A program made the translations under genes and the position numbers. DNA of 50,286 bases from assembly GCA_024278175.1 (NCBI GenBank), contig JAJRTS010000067.1, forward strand, positions 1 to 50,286, given 5' to 3'. Positions 25,404 through 33,221 of the stretch are shown piece by piece. Positions within the stretch are counted from its first letter, which is position 1. Every line of letters begins with the position of its first letter. The notes below the pieces were generated by a model. That model did no database searches. It was not told where the DNA came from and saw only the letters and a program-made list of their open reading frames with translations. This DNA is from Gemmatimonadales bacterium. GTDB taxonomy: Bacteria > Gemmatimonadota > Glassbacteria > GWA2-58-10.

Positions 25404-27245
25404 ATGAAAGCGTATTTCAGACTGCTGAGTTATCTCAGGCAGTACTGGCTCCGGCTGGTGATGACGGTCTTTTCCGTGCTGGGGTTCGCGGCCCTGGACG
25501 GGGCCACCATGTCGCTGGCGATCCCGCTGCTGGCCGTGCTGTTCGGACGGACAGACCAGGCCGGAGAGGCGCGGGAAAGCTCCGCTGCGCTGCCGGACCC
25601 GGGCGGTGTGATCAGCGCTGTCGAGAGCCGGCTGGACGCCCTTAAGGAGATGATCCTCTCCGGCGGACCGCAACAGGCCCTGCAGCGCATCGTGGTGCTG
25701 ATTATCGTGCTGTTCGTGCTCAAGGCCGCGTTCGATTACCTTCAGCGCTACCTCTCCCGCAGCCTGGAACAACTGGTGGTCCGCGACCTTCGCAACATGA
25801 TGTTCGATCGCCTGAGCGAGCTGTCGCTTTCCTTTTTCCAGCGCAACAAGGCCGGCCAGTTGATCAGTTGCATGAGCCACGACGTCAACAACGTGCGCGC
25901 CGTGCTCACGGACAGCTTTTCCAAGATCCTGCAGTCCACCGGTCTGATCGTGGTCTACCTGGGGATGCTGCTCTGGCTGAGCTGGAAGCTGACCCTGATG
26001 GCTGTCGTGCTGATTCCACCGATGGCGCTGCTGGTGGGTTGGGTGGCCCGCAAACTGCGGCGCAAGAACCGCTGGCTGCAGAACGCCATGGGCGAGATTA
26101 CAGCCGTGTTCCAGGAAGCGGTGAGCGGAATCCGGGTGGTGAAGGCGTTCGGCATGGAGAAGTTCGAGCAGGAGAAATTCCACGGCCAGACCGACGGTTA
26201 TTACAATCAGTACATGCGCACCAACCGTTACGCCTCGCTCAGCAGCCCGCTCACCGAGTCGCTGATGTCGCTGGCCGGAGGGGCGTTCCTGCTCTACGGC
26301 GGCAGCAAGGTGCTGGAGGGCGGGATGAGCGCCGAACACTTTTTCGTGTTCATGGTGGTGGCCCTGCGGGTGATGTCGCCCGTGAAGGCGCTGAGCAATT
26401 TTAACGATATTCTCCAGCAGGGGCTCTCCTCCTGCGACAGGATTTTCCGGATCCTGGACAGTCGGCCTGATGTAACCGACGCGCCCGACGCGCTGCCGGT
26501 CAGCTCGTTCCAGCGCTCTATCCGCTACGAGGACGTCTCGTTCAGCTATCTGCCCGAGACGCCGGTGCTGAGCGATGTCAGCCTGGAGATTCGCAAGGGC
26601 GAGGCGGTGGCGATAGTTGGGCCCAGCGGGGGGGGGAAATCGACCCTGATGGACCTGCTGCCCCGTTTTTACGACACCGGGGGAGGGCGGATCACGCTCG
26701 ACGGGAAGGATATCCGCCGCTACCGGGTAGCCGACCTTCGCGCCCTGGTGGGCATTGTCACCCAGGAGACGATCCTCTTTAACGACACCGTGCGCAACAA
26801 TATCGCCTACGGTCTGACCGATATGCCGTTGGAGAGGATTATCGAGGCGGCCGAGGCCGCCTACGCCCACGAGTTCATCCAGGCGATGGACGAGGGCTAC
26901 GACACCGTGCTGGGGGAGCGCGGTACAAGGCTTTCCGGTGGCCAGCGCCAGCGGATCGCAATCGCCCGGGCTATCCTGAAGAACCCGGACATACTCATAT
27001 TCGACGAGGCCACCAGCGCGCTGGACACCGGGAGCGAACACCTGGTACAGCAGGCGATCGAACACCTGATGCAGGGCCGCACTTCTCTGGTGATCGCCCA
27101 CCGTCTCTCCACGATCCAGTACTGCGACCGGATTGTCGTGATGGACCGGGGACAGATAGTTCAGTGCGGCACGCACACCGAACTGATGGCTTCCGACGGC
27201 CTCTACAGCCGTCTGTACAATCTTCAATTCCAAACAGCAAAGTGA
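25404..27245 (+). CDS. MsbA-like ABC exporter (transmembrane plus ATPase)
   Basis: A 613-residue fused half-transporter. Residues ~1-340 form a six-helix ABC exporter domain; the nucleotide-binding domain follows with Walker A GPSGGGKST (about 406-414), Q-loop VTQETILFND, signature LSGGQRQRIAIARA (about 510), Walker B ILIFDEATSALD (about 530) and switch His in VIAHRLST. Homodimers of this type flip lipid A-core or other lipids across the inner membrane. Assignment to lipid A rather than drug or peptide export rests on context: it leads an operon with a glycosyltransferase and a DUF3108 protein, and Kdo transferase is nearby. The gap to the next gene is only 7 bases. Confidence 0.85.
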   Translation: MKAYFRLLSYLRQYWLRLVMTVFSVLGFAALDGATMSLAIPLLAVLFGRTDQAGEARESSAALPDPGGVISAVESRLDALKEMILSGGPQQALQRIVVLIIVLFVLKAAFDYLQRYLSRSLEQLVVRDLRNMMFDRLSELSLSFFQRNKAGQLISCMSHDVNNVRAVLTDSFSKILQSTGLIVVYLGMLLWLSWKLTLMAVVLIPPMALLVGWVARKLRRKNRWLQNAMGEITAVFQEAVSGIRVVKAFGMEKFEQEKFHGQTDGYYNQYMRTNRYASLSSPLTESLMSLAGGAFLLYGGSKVLEGGMSAEHFFVFMVVALRVMSPVKALSNFNDILQQGLSSCDRIFRILDSRPDVTDAPDALPVSSFQRSIRYEDVSFSYLPETPVLSDVSLEIRKGEAVAIVGPSGGGKSTLMDLLPRFYDTGGGRITLDGKDIRRYRVADLRALVGIVTQETILFNDTVRNNIAYGLTDMPLERIIEAAEAAYAHEFIQAMDEGYDTVLGERGTRLSGGQRQRIAIARAILKNPDILIFDEATSALDTGSEHLVQQAIEHLMQGRTSLVIAHRLSTIQYCDRIVVMDRGQIVQCGTHTELMASDGLYSRLYNLQFQTAK

Positions 27246-27252
27246 ATCAGCC

Positions 27253-28467
27253 GTGAAACCGATGATCTATTTTTATATCCCGGTACGGGACGAACAGGGA
27301 ACAGCCGGGGTGCTGCTCTACCGCCTGATGGAAACGATGCGCGGGGTGGACATGGAGTACGATGTGCACCTGACCCTGGATGGCTGCACCGACGATTCCC
27401 AGCAGGTGGTGGAACCGTATATGAAGAAACTGCCGCTTAAGGTGACCCGCAACGACTCGCGCCTGGGTTACGGGAAATGCCTCCACAAGGCGATCCGCAA
27501 GGTAAACGAGATCAGCCAGAACCCGAAACGCGATTATTTCATGGTTCTGGACGCCGATTTCTCGGTCGATCCGGCTGAAATCAAGGAGATGGCGGCCGGT
27601 ATCGAGCGTAACGTGGTGCTCTACGTGCCGGATCGCCTGAGCATGCCCCGGAACAGGATCGGGCTGGCCAAGCGGTCCGCCAACGCTGTTGCCGCCAGGT
27701 TGCTCCGCGGGCGCGGGGCAAAGTTCCCCGAGCATATCGACCTGCTCTCCACGGTCCGCGCCTGCCGCGTCCAGCACCTTCGCCGTAACTTGCCGCGCAT
27801 GGAGGCGCTGGCCGCTCTGCCGAAAACAGCTCCGCCGGCTGTGAGCGGAGCGCTGCTCTACCTGGCCCTGCAGGACAATTCAAAAAAAACCGAAGTGCTG
27901 GAGATCAGGGAGCAGCGGATGAGCAGGCGCAAAAGCCGGTTCTCGCTTTTTTCCGTGATCAGGCACCTGCTGTTCGGCGCGGCGCTGGAAACAGCGACCG
28001 GCGGGTCCGGGCGCGGGCGCGACGAGAGAGACGGCGGGCGTTCACGTTCCGGTCGCTCCAGGCGGCCCGATGCCCGCCCGGGCAAAAGCGATACGGCCGG
28101 CTCGGGCGCTTCGGGTCAGGAGCGCGGCGGCGGCGGGCGTTCCCGTGGCGGACGTTCACGCAGAGGACGCCGTTCCGGCGGCGCACGCTCGGGCCAGGCA
28201 GGTTCTCAACCGGCTGGGCAGCAGGCGGCAAGGCAGCAGAGCGGCAAGCAGGACGGAGCTGAAAGCCAGCAGGCAGGCAAGCAGAGCGACCGGCAGGATG
28301 GAGCTAAAAGCCAGCAGGCAGGTAAGCAGAGTGATGGAAAAAGCCAGGCGGACGCCAGGCCGGGCACGGGTTCGTCCGGCACCCGCAGCCGCCGCAGACG
28401 CCGCCGTCCGAATAAACGTAGCCAGGGTTCGTCAAACAGGCCACAGGATAAGAGTACGTCTGATTGA
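27253..28467 (+). CDS. Family 2 glycosyltransferase with a long Arg/Gly/Gln-rich tail
   Basis: A 404-residue protein starting at GTG 27253. Residues 1 to about 235 are a GT-A fold: IPVRDEQGTAGVLL for the nucleotide site, LTLDGCTDDS and the DxD-like LDADFS (Asp100, Asp102) that binds metal and nucleotide-sugar. From about residue 250 the sequence becomes low complexity: RGG/RSR clusters, then two 15-residue repeats (QDGAxSQQAGKQSDx, DNA 28248-28337) and an end rich in Arg and Lys. Such a tail is predicted to be disordered and could bind RNA, nucleic acid or anionic lipid. It follows the MsbA-like gene by 7 bases. The donor sugar is unknown. The fusion is odd: RG-rich tails are not usual on cytosolic sugar transferases. 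Confidence 0.78.
   Translation: MKPMIYFYIPVRDEQGTAGVLLYRLMETMRGVDMEYDVHLTLDGCTDDSQQVVEPYMKKLPLKVTRNDSRLGYGKCLHKAIRKVNEISQNPKRDYFMVLDADFSVDPAEIKEMAAGIERNVVLYVPDRLSMPRNRIGLAKRSANAVAARLLRGRGAKFPEHIDLLSTVRACRVQHLRRNLPRMEALAALPKTAPPAVSGALLYLALQDNSKKTEVLEIREQRMSRRKSRFSLFSVIRHLLFGAALETATGGSGRGRDERDGGRSRSGRSRRPDARPGKSDTAGSGASGQERGGGGRSRGGRSRRGRRSGGARSGQAGSQPAGQQAARQQSGKQDGAESQQAGKQSDRQDGAKSQQAGKQSDGKSQADARPGTGSSGTRSRRRRRRPNKRSQGSSNRPQDKSTSD
28248..28337 (+). repeat. In-gene tandem repeat, two 45-base units
   Basis: Units 28248-28292 and 28293-28337 differ at only a few positions and encode 15-residue repeats within the glycosyltransferase tail. The period is a multiple of three, so copy-number change would keep the frame. 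Confidence 0.8.
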
Positions 28468-28526
28468 AACGGCGCCGGAGCAACCTACAATCGGTGGGTA
28501 TGAGTAGTAAGCGCGGGAGGGGTTGG

Positions 28527-29297
28527 ATGATGACGAATTCTAAATTTTTTGTAATTGGCCTGTTTGTGCTGGCGCTCTTGTGGGCTTCAGGCGCGGCGCG
28601 GGCCCAGGAAGCGCCGCGGAAAGTCCCGTACTCCGTGGGCGAGCAGCTCAGGTTCTCGGTCAACTGGACAGTGGGCAATATCGGCACCGCCTGGATGAAC
28701 GTGGCGGCGCTCGATTCGTTCCGCTCCGAGCAGGTGTTCCGCATCGAGGCCGGGGCCAATTCCAACAAGACTATCGACCTGTTCTACCCCGTGCGCGACC
28801 GGTTTGTCACCCTGATCGACACGGAGGAGCTGTTCCCCCACAAGTTTATCAAGCGGCAGAAGGAAGGTAAGCACGAGGAGTACCACGAGTTTCTCTTCCT
28901 CCAGGACGAGCTGATCCGTGTCGATCAGGTCAAGGGAGACACCGCCAAGATAGTCTTTCAGCAGCAGGACGAGTTGTCGATTTTCTACTATTTCCGCACT
29001 CTCGACCTGCAGGTGGGCCGGGGACTGCTGCTGGAAAACTTTGTCGACAAGCAGGGCAACCCGCTCAAGGTGGCCGTGATCCGCACCGAGTGGGTCGAGG
29101 TGCCGGCCGGCCGCTTTTTCTGCTTCGTGGTGGAGCCGTATATCAAGAGCGGCGGCCTGTTCAAGCACAAGGGCAAGCTCCAGATCTGGATCACCAACGA
29201 CAGCAACCGCATTCCGGTCAAGGTGGCCAGCAATCTCGAATTCGGCAGGATCGTGGTCCTGCTCGAAAGCTACAAGCTGGGCAACGACGCCGGTTAA
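28527..29297 (+). CDS. DUF3108 domain-containing exported protein
   Basis: From ATG 28527 the protein is 256 residues with a cleavable signal (FFVIGLFVLALLWASGAARA, then QEAP). The start is set by GGGAGG just upstream; ATG 28500 and TTG 28464 are weaker alternatives. The mature part matches the DUF3108 pattern: YSVGEQLRFSVNWTVGNIGTAWM, then DRFVTLIDTEELFPHKFIKRQKEG, DELSIFYYFRTLDLQVG and a final IWITNDSNRIPVKVASNLEFGRIVVLLES. DUF3108 proteins are periplasmic beta-barrel-like proteins of unknown function, usually found in Gram-negative bacteria near LPS or cell-envelope genes. That fits this operon. It lies 60 bases after the glycosyltransferase. Confidence 0.85.
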   Translation: MMTNSKFFVIGLFVLALLWASGAARAQEAPRKVPYSVGEQLRFSVNWTVGNIGTAWMNVAALDSFRSEQVFRIEAGANSNKTIDLFYPVRDRFVTLIDTEELFPHKFIKRQKEGKHEEYHEFLFLQDELIRVDQVKGDTAKIVFQQQDELSIFYYFRTLDLQVGRGLLLENFVDKQGNPLKVAVIRTEWVEVPAGRFFCFVVEPYIKSGGLFKHKGKLQIWITNDSNRIPVKVASNLEFGRIVVLLESYKLGNDAG

Positions 29298-29320
29298 TCC
29301 GCATTACGAGAGCAAACCGA

Positions 29321-29346
29321 ACGGGCGACATTCCGTGCTCGCCCGT
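29321..29346. other. Short hairpin before the DHS-like gene
   Basis: ACGGGCGA (29321-29328) pairs with TCGCCCGT (29339-29346) around a ten-base loop, in the 69-bp gap between genes. The arms resemble the outer part of the MITE-like hairpin (CGGGCGAA/TTCGCCC), so it may be a decayed relative or coincidence. Confidence 0.35.
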
Positions 29347-29366
29347 CATCCCCTGCGAGGTCAACC

Positions 29367-30323
29367 GTGACCAGCCGCTTCAGCCGTCTCGGGCGCGACA
29401 ATATCCGCACGATCCCGATTTCCACCAGAGAGCACAAGGTCAGTGTAGAGCATTTTTCCGATCCGCGCGCCGCTTCTTTTATCGAACGTCTGCCGGAGCA
29501 GCTTAAAGGCTCCGCTTGGAAAGAATTCTGCGGCTGGGTGGCCGATGCCTTCCGCACGCGCAAACCCGTGGCGCTGATGCTGGGGGCGCACGTGGCCAAG
29601 GTGGGAGTCACCCCGTTTCTGATCGACTGGATCGGCCGGGGGCATATCTCGGCCGTTGCGTTCAACGGGGCCACGGCGATCCACGATCTGGAGATAGCCC
29701 TCTGGGGCGGCACCAGCGAGGACGTGGAGGCGGGCCTGGGTGATGGCTCGTTCGGGATGGTGGACGAAACCCCCGAAGCCTTTGCAGAAGCGCTGGAGAT
29801 CGCCACGGCAGAAGAAATGGGGCTGGGCGAGGCCCTGGGCGTCTTGCTGGAGCGCCGCCAGGCTCCTTACGGGCACTGCAGCATGATCGCCGCCTGCCAC
29901 CAGTGGAAAATCCCGCTCACGGTGCACGTGGCTATCGGCACCGACACGATCCATCAGCACCCGGCCATCAGCGGGGCGGCCCTGGGCGCGGCCTCGATGG
30001 CTGATTTCGAGGTATTTTGCCAACAAATCGCGCTGCTTGAGCCCGGTTCGGTGGTGATGAACATCGGCAGCGCGGTGCTCCTGCCCGAGGTGTTCCTTAA
30101 AGCGCTCACCACCGCCCGCAACCTGGGCCACAAGGCGGAGGGGCTGGTTACCGCCGATTTCAGCATGATCCCCCAGTACCGCCCGGCCGTTAACGTGGTG
30201 GGCCGCCCGGTGCGCAAGGGTGGTGGCAAGGGCTACGCTTTTACCGGGCACCACGAGTTGATGATTCCGCTGCTCTACGATTGTGTGGAGGAGTTGATTA
30301 GGGAGCCGGACGTGCAGGTGTGA
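29367..30323 (+). CDS. Deoxyhypusine synthase-like Rossmann protein of unknown function
   Basis: A 318-residue protein starting at GTG 29367. It has a Rossmann-like nucleotide site (ALMLGAHVAKVGVTPFLIDWIGRG), a conserved-looking block FNGATAIHDLEIALWGGTSE, then GLGDGSFGM, and HxxIxTDTIHQHP further on. The 'NGAxAIHDxE' block and overall layout recall the deoxyhypusine/homospermidine synthase superfamily, but bacteria lack eIF5A and the catalytic Lys of true DHS is not evident to me. Similar uncharacterised proteins, as I recall, sit beside heptose/LPS genes in other bacteria, which fits this operon. Its 3' end overlaps the convergent HhH gene by 26 bases, an overlap that looks like the edge of an insertion. 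Confidence 0.55.
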   Translation: MTSRFSRLGRDNIRTIPISTREHKVSVEHFSDPRAASFIERLPEQLKGSAWKEFCGWVADAFRTRKPVALMLGAHVAKVGVTPFLIDWIGRGHISAVAFNGATAIHDLEIALWGGTSEDVEAGLGDGSFGMVDETPEAFAEALEIATAEEMGLGEALGVLLERRQAPYGHCSMIAACHQWKIPLTVHVAIGTDTIHQHPAISGAALGAASMADFEVFCQQIALLEPGSVVMNIGSAVLLPEVFLKALTTARNLGHKAEGLVTADFSMIPQYRPAVNVVGRPVRKGGGKGYAFTGHHELMIPLLYDCVEELIREPDVQV

Positions 30324-30867
30324 TTATTTTTTTCATTTCATACGAATACTGCCATAAGGCTCTGTCAAAAGTTCTCATATCTACTTTAAGCTTTTTCGAC
30401 ATTTTTCTGCAATGCTTGGTATAAGCCCACCAGAACTGGAAATCGTAATTAACATCTTCCCCAATATTCAATGACCAGAGAGCGCGGAAATCAATGACGG
30501 GATAAGAATTTGGCACACAGATGTGGAGTATTATAGATGCGGTAGGCCAGCCAACCCCATCAAGGAGAGTCAGTGCTTCTATTCTGAACCGTTCGTCAGA
30601 AGCACCAAGAGAAGCAGAAGTTACTTGTCTCACATATGCATCTGTGTTTCTCTCAACAAGATGCTTGGTTTGAGAACCTGATTTCCATATTGAGAATTCC
30701 AGTAAATTTTTTTTAGTCAGGAATCCTCTGTCTTTGATTTTAAGAGTGACATTCTCGATTATCTTATTTTCTAACCTCATTTCTTCTTTATCGCTCGTAT
30801 AGCGATCAGCCCACTTGTGGATTTCTTTTTCCGGAAAACGCAGTTTGAATTCCCATTCTGTTCCCAT
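30298..30867 (-). CDS. Helix-hairpin-helix, DNA glycosylase-like protein (probably acquired)
   Basis: A 189-residue protein starting at ATG 30867. Residues ~98-130 read EALTLLDGVGWPTASIILH then YPVIDFRALW: a helix-hairpin-helix followed by an Asp (Asp126) and Arg in the place where HhH-GPD DNA glycosylases carry their catalytic Asp. The N-terminal half is charged and helical (SDKEEMRLENKIIE). Function is inferred as DNA binding or base excision; no iron-sulfur cysteines are present. Base composition is strikingly lower: counted sample lines are 32-42% GC against 68% in the next gene. The last residues (PARPAP) and the stop are borrowed from the antisense of the DHS-like gene. Only two bases separate its ATG from the preceding stop, so it is likely translated by coupling from the LPS operon. 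Confidence 0.65.
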   Translation of the reverse strand: MGTEWEFKLRFPEKEIHKWADRYTSDKEEMRLENKIIENVTLKIKDRGFLTKKNLLEFSIWKSGSQTKHLVERNTDAYVRQVTSASLGASDERFRIEALTLLDGVGWPTASIILHICVPNSYPVIDFRALWSLNIGEDVNYDFQFWWAYTKHCRKMSKKLKVDMRTFDRALWQYSYEMKKIITPARPAP

Positions 30868-30869
30868 AC

Positions 30870-31625
30870 TCAGTGCCCCCGCCTCCTGAAATGCAAAAAA
30901 GCCTCTATCTTGGCTCGTTCCGAGCGGCTGAGTGTGCCGTCGGAGTCCACGTAGAGGCCGTTGTGCTTTTTGGCCAGGTGCATCGCCAGAATGTTCTTGC
31001 TGCAGAAAGTCTGGGCGAAAAATACGGTCGGCACCTCCGCCGGCACCCAGCACTCCAGCTTAATGTCCGCCGGGGTGCGGTTCTCAAAACAGCGGATCCA
31101 GCCCAGTATCTGGGTCCCGTCGGGGAACAGATCGTAGACCGCGTCGTCGGCGCAGGGTACTCCCCAGAACGCGGCGGGCGGGTTTTTGCAGTGCTCCACT
31201 GCGGTCTTGTCCAGCGGGGAGAGGGCAACGATATCGTCCAGGATCAGCCCCACTTTTTCGCCCAGCGGCAGGGTGCTGTCGCAGACAGGCGTACCGGCCG
31301 GAGTGGTGGCGTCGTTCTGGGTACGGACAAGCTCCACTTCCGGCGCCACGCTTGCAATCAGCTCCCCCAGGAAACGGGCGTTGTCGCACTTGCTGTAGCC
31401 GTCGTCGAACACCACCACCGAGGGCCGTAGCGCCAGCGTGTTGGCCAGAATCCGCTTGATAATGCTGCACGTGTTCTCCGGCAGCAGCCGTCGCGCCTCG
31501 TCCAGGCTCACGCCGGGCCGGCTGTTGTCCAGGTCCACCAATCCCTGGCCCCGGAAGCGTGCCAGTACCTTCTGGGGCGGGCAGCCGATAAAGCCGATTT
31601 TTTTACCGTGCCTGTTCTCAGCCAT
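30870..31625 (-). CDS. Conserved-looking protein of unknown function in the waaA operon
   Basis: A 251-residue protein. The ATG at 31625 overlaps the end of waaA by 8 bases. I do not recognise it. The sequence opens with a strand-loop KKIGFIGCPPQKVLARFRG and has VVVFDDGYSKCDNARFLGEL near residue 75 and LYVDSDGTLSRSERAKIEAFL near the end. The FDDG and VDSDGT blocks, with Asp pairs after hydrophobic strands, suggest a phosphate- or metal-dependent enzyme, but this is only a visual impression. Ten cysteines without a clear motif are scattered through it. Always-overlapping gene order suggests its role is tied to LPS assembly or to the tRNA/sulfur genes upstream. Confidence 0.6.
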   Translation of the reverse strand: MAENRHGKKIGFIGCPPQKVLARFRGQGLVDLDNSRPGVSLDEARRLLPENTCSIIKRILANTLALRPSVVVFDDGYSKCDNARFLGELIASVAPEVELVRTQNDATTPAGTPVCDSTLPLGEKVGLILDDIVALSPLDKTAVEHCKNPPAAFWGVPCADDAVYDLFPDGTQILGWIRCFENRTPADIKLECWVPAEVPTVFFAQTFCSKNILAMHLAKKHNGLYVDSDGTLSRSERAKIEAFLHFRRRGH

Positions 31626-32970
31626 TGTCAACCTCCGGCGCTCCTTCCTGCCGCTGGGGTTGGACCGGTAAAAAATCTGCCAGCGCGCGGATTGTCCGGT
31701 CCGTGGCCCCCAGGTTGGCTTGCACCACCCGCCGGGCACTGTGGCCGCACTTTTTCCTGAACTCCCCGTCCCCGATCAGCCTGCCCGCCCGCTTCGTTAT
31801 TTGCCCGGCGTCCTGTGCGCAGAAAGCGCCGCCCGCCTCGATCATCAGCCTGGCCTCGTAGCTGTTCAGGTGCCGGGGGCCGAAAAGGAGCGGCAGGCCG
31901 AAACACGCCGGCTCCATCGTGTTGTGCACCCCGCTGTCGAAACTGCCGCCGATATAGGCCATGTCCGCGGCGCGGTAGACCGCGGCCAGCGCACCCACCG
32001 TATCGACAATCACCGCGCGGGTGGCGGGGGCCACCTGGATGGATGCGCCCAGCGAGCTGTAAAGCTCGCAGCCCAGGGCGGCCCGGGTGCAGAAATCGGT
32101 CAACTGGCGCAGGTGTTCGTCGGAGGGTTCGTGGGGGGCCAGGATCAGGCGCAGGTTCCCGAAACGTTTGCAGAGCTCTCCCAGCGCGGGCAGCAGCCGC
32201 TGCTGGTCGGCGGGCCAGATGCTGCCCGCGGCAAATATGATCTTCTCGCGCCAGCCGTGGAACGGCCTGACCAGCGGGTCGTTTTCCGTTACCGCCGCGG
32301 CCCGCTCCCAGGTCTGGTCGAAACGGGTGTCGCCGGTTACGACACAGCGCTGCGAGGCTACTCCCAGGCGGACAAAATTATCGGCGTCCTCGCGGCTGAT
32401 TGCGCAGACCCGGCCCAGCAGGGGATAAAAAGCGCGATGAAAGCTGCCGGCCACCCCGCGCAGTCTGCCCGAACCGGGCGAGAGCGTGGCGGCGGTAACA
32501 GCCACCGGAATGCCGCGCCGTGCGGCCTCCCAGACCAGGTTGGGCCAGATGTCAAACTTGGATATCAAAATCAGCCGGGGAGCCAGCGTAGCGAGCAGCC
32601 GGTTCATGTTGGCGCGGGTATCCTCCGGCAGGTAGAACGACAGGTCGGCGTGGCTGCACGAGCGGGCCCGTTTTTCCACCGAGGGCGAAAAATAGGAGAG
32701 GTAAAGCGGAATAGTGCTGTCGGCCTGCCGGATCCGCTGCATCAGCGGCTCGGCCTGAAGGTACTCGCCCACGCTGGATGCGTGCAGCAGGATACCGTGG
32801 TTGCCCCTGCCGCCGGAATGAGCGGCCAGGAAAGACTCAATGCGGGTAAAGCTGGCTTTGCGGCCCGCCAGCCCGACAGAAAGTTTCGGTTTCCACGGCG
32901 CGGACAGCCGGGAGGCTGCCCGCGCAGTCGGCAGGGCGAGGCAGTTATAGACGGTTCGCCAGCAGTTCAT
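31618..32970 (-). CDS. waaA: 3-deoxy-D-manno-octulosonic acid (Kdo) transferase
   Basis: A 450-residue GT-B enzyme that attaches Kdo from CMP-Kdo to lipid IVA, the step that links lipid A to core sugars. The start at 32970 is set by the ATGA overlap with the upstream tusA-like gene; the frame runs further up but lacks a ribosome site. Key blocks: HASSVGEYLQAEPLM with the catalytic-type Glu, PNLVWEAARRGIPVAVTAATLS and the C-terminal YIGGSFDSGVHNTMEPACFGLPLLFGP, which matches the CMP-binding GGSF...HNxxEPA motif (kdtA/waaA). Shows that the organism makes Kdo-containing LPS. In the same overlapping cluster as queH, a tusA-like gene and two genes downstream. Confidence 0.92.
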   Translation of the reverse strand: MNCWRTVYNCLALPTARAASRLSAPWKPKLSVGLAGRKASFTRIESFLAAHSGGRGNHGILLHASSVGEYLQAEPLMQRIRQADSTIPLYLSYFSPSVEKRARSCSHADLSFYLPEDTRANMNRLLATLAPRLILISKFDIWPNLVWEAARRGIPVAVTAATLSPGSGRLRGVAGSFHRAFYPLLGRVCAISREDADNFVRLGVASQRCVVTGDTRFDQTWERAAAVTENDPLVRPFHGWREKIIFAAGSIWPADQQRLLPALGELCKRFGNLRLILAPHEPSDEHLRQLTDFCTRAALGCELYSSLGASIQVAPATRAVIVDTVGALAAVYRAADMAYIGGSFDSGVHNTMEPACFGLPLLFGPRHLNSYEARLMIEAGGAFCAQDAGQITKRAGRLIGDGEFRKKCGHSARRVVQANLGATDRTIRALADFLPVQPQRQEGAPEVDNG

Positions 32971-33221
32971 AAGTCCACATCGTTTTTTTTGACATACAGC
33001 CGCCAGCGGCCGCCGTCGTGGAAACTGCCCAGGAACTCGTGGCCGTAGCCCTGGCACCAGGCGGGAAGGTCGGCCTCGATTCCCCCGTCGTCGCTGATCA
33101 CTTCCAGCACCGCGCCCACCGGCAGGGTTTTCATCTTTTCGGCTGTTTTAACCACCGGGATCGGGCAATAGAGACCGGTGGTGTCCAGTGAATGATCAGC
33201 CTCAACGGGGCCGGTGAGCAT
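32967..33221 (-). CDS. TusA/SirA-like sulfur carrier protein
   Basis: An 84-residue protein with the family signature LDTTGLYCPIPVVKTAEKM, the Cys in CPIP being the persulfide-carrying residue, and the beta-strand GAVLEVISDDGGIEADLPAWC. TusA carries sulfur to thiouridine synthesis in tRNA, and relatives serve other sulfur-relay or redox roles. It overlaps queH by 20 bases and waaA by 4, so all three are translationally linked. Its link to a tRNA-modifying neighbour is suggestive, but TusA-like proteins in operons like this often have unknown partners. Confidence 0.85.
   Translation of the reverse strand: MLTGPVEADHSLDTTGLYCPIPVVKTAEKMKTLPVGAVLEVISDDGGIEADLPAWCQGYGHEFLGSFHDGGRWRLYVKKNDVDL

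Noticed and set aside
25389-27233. Minus-strand frame of 614 codons opposite the ABC exporter
   Set aside because: The exporter has intact Walker A, signature and Walker B on the plus strand; this frame has none.
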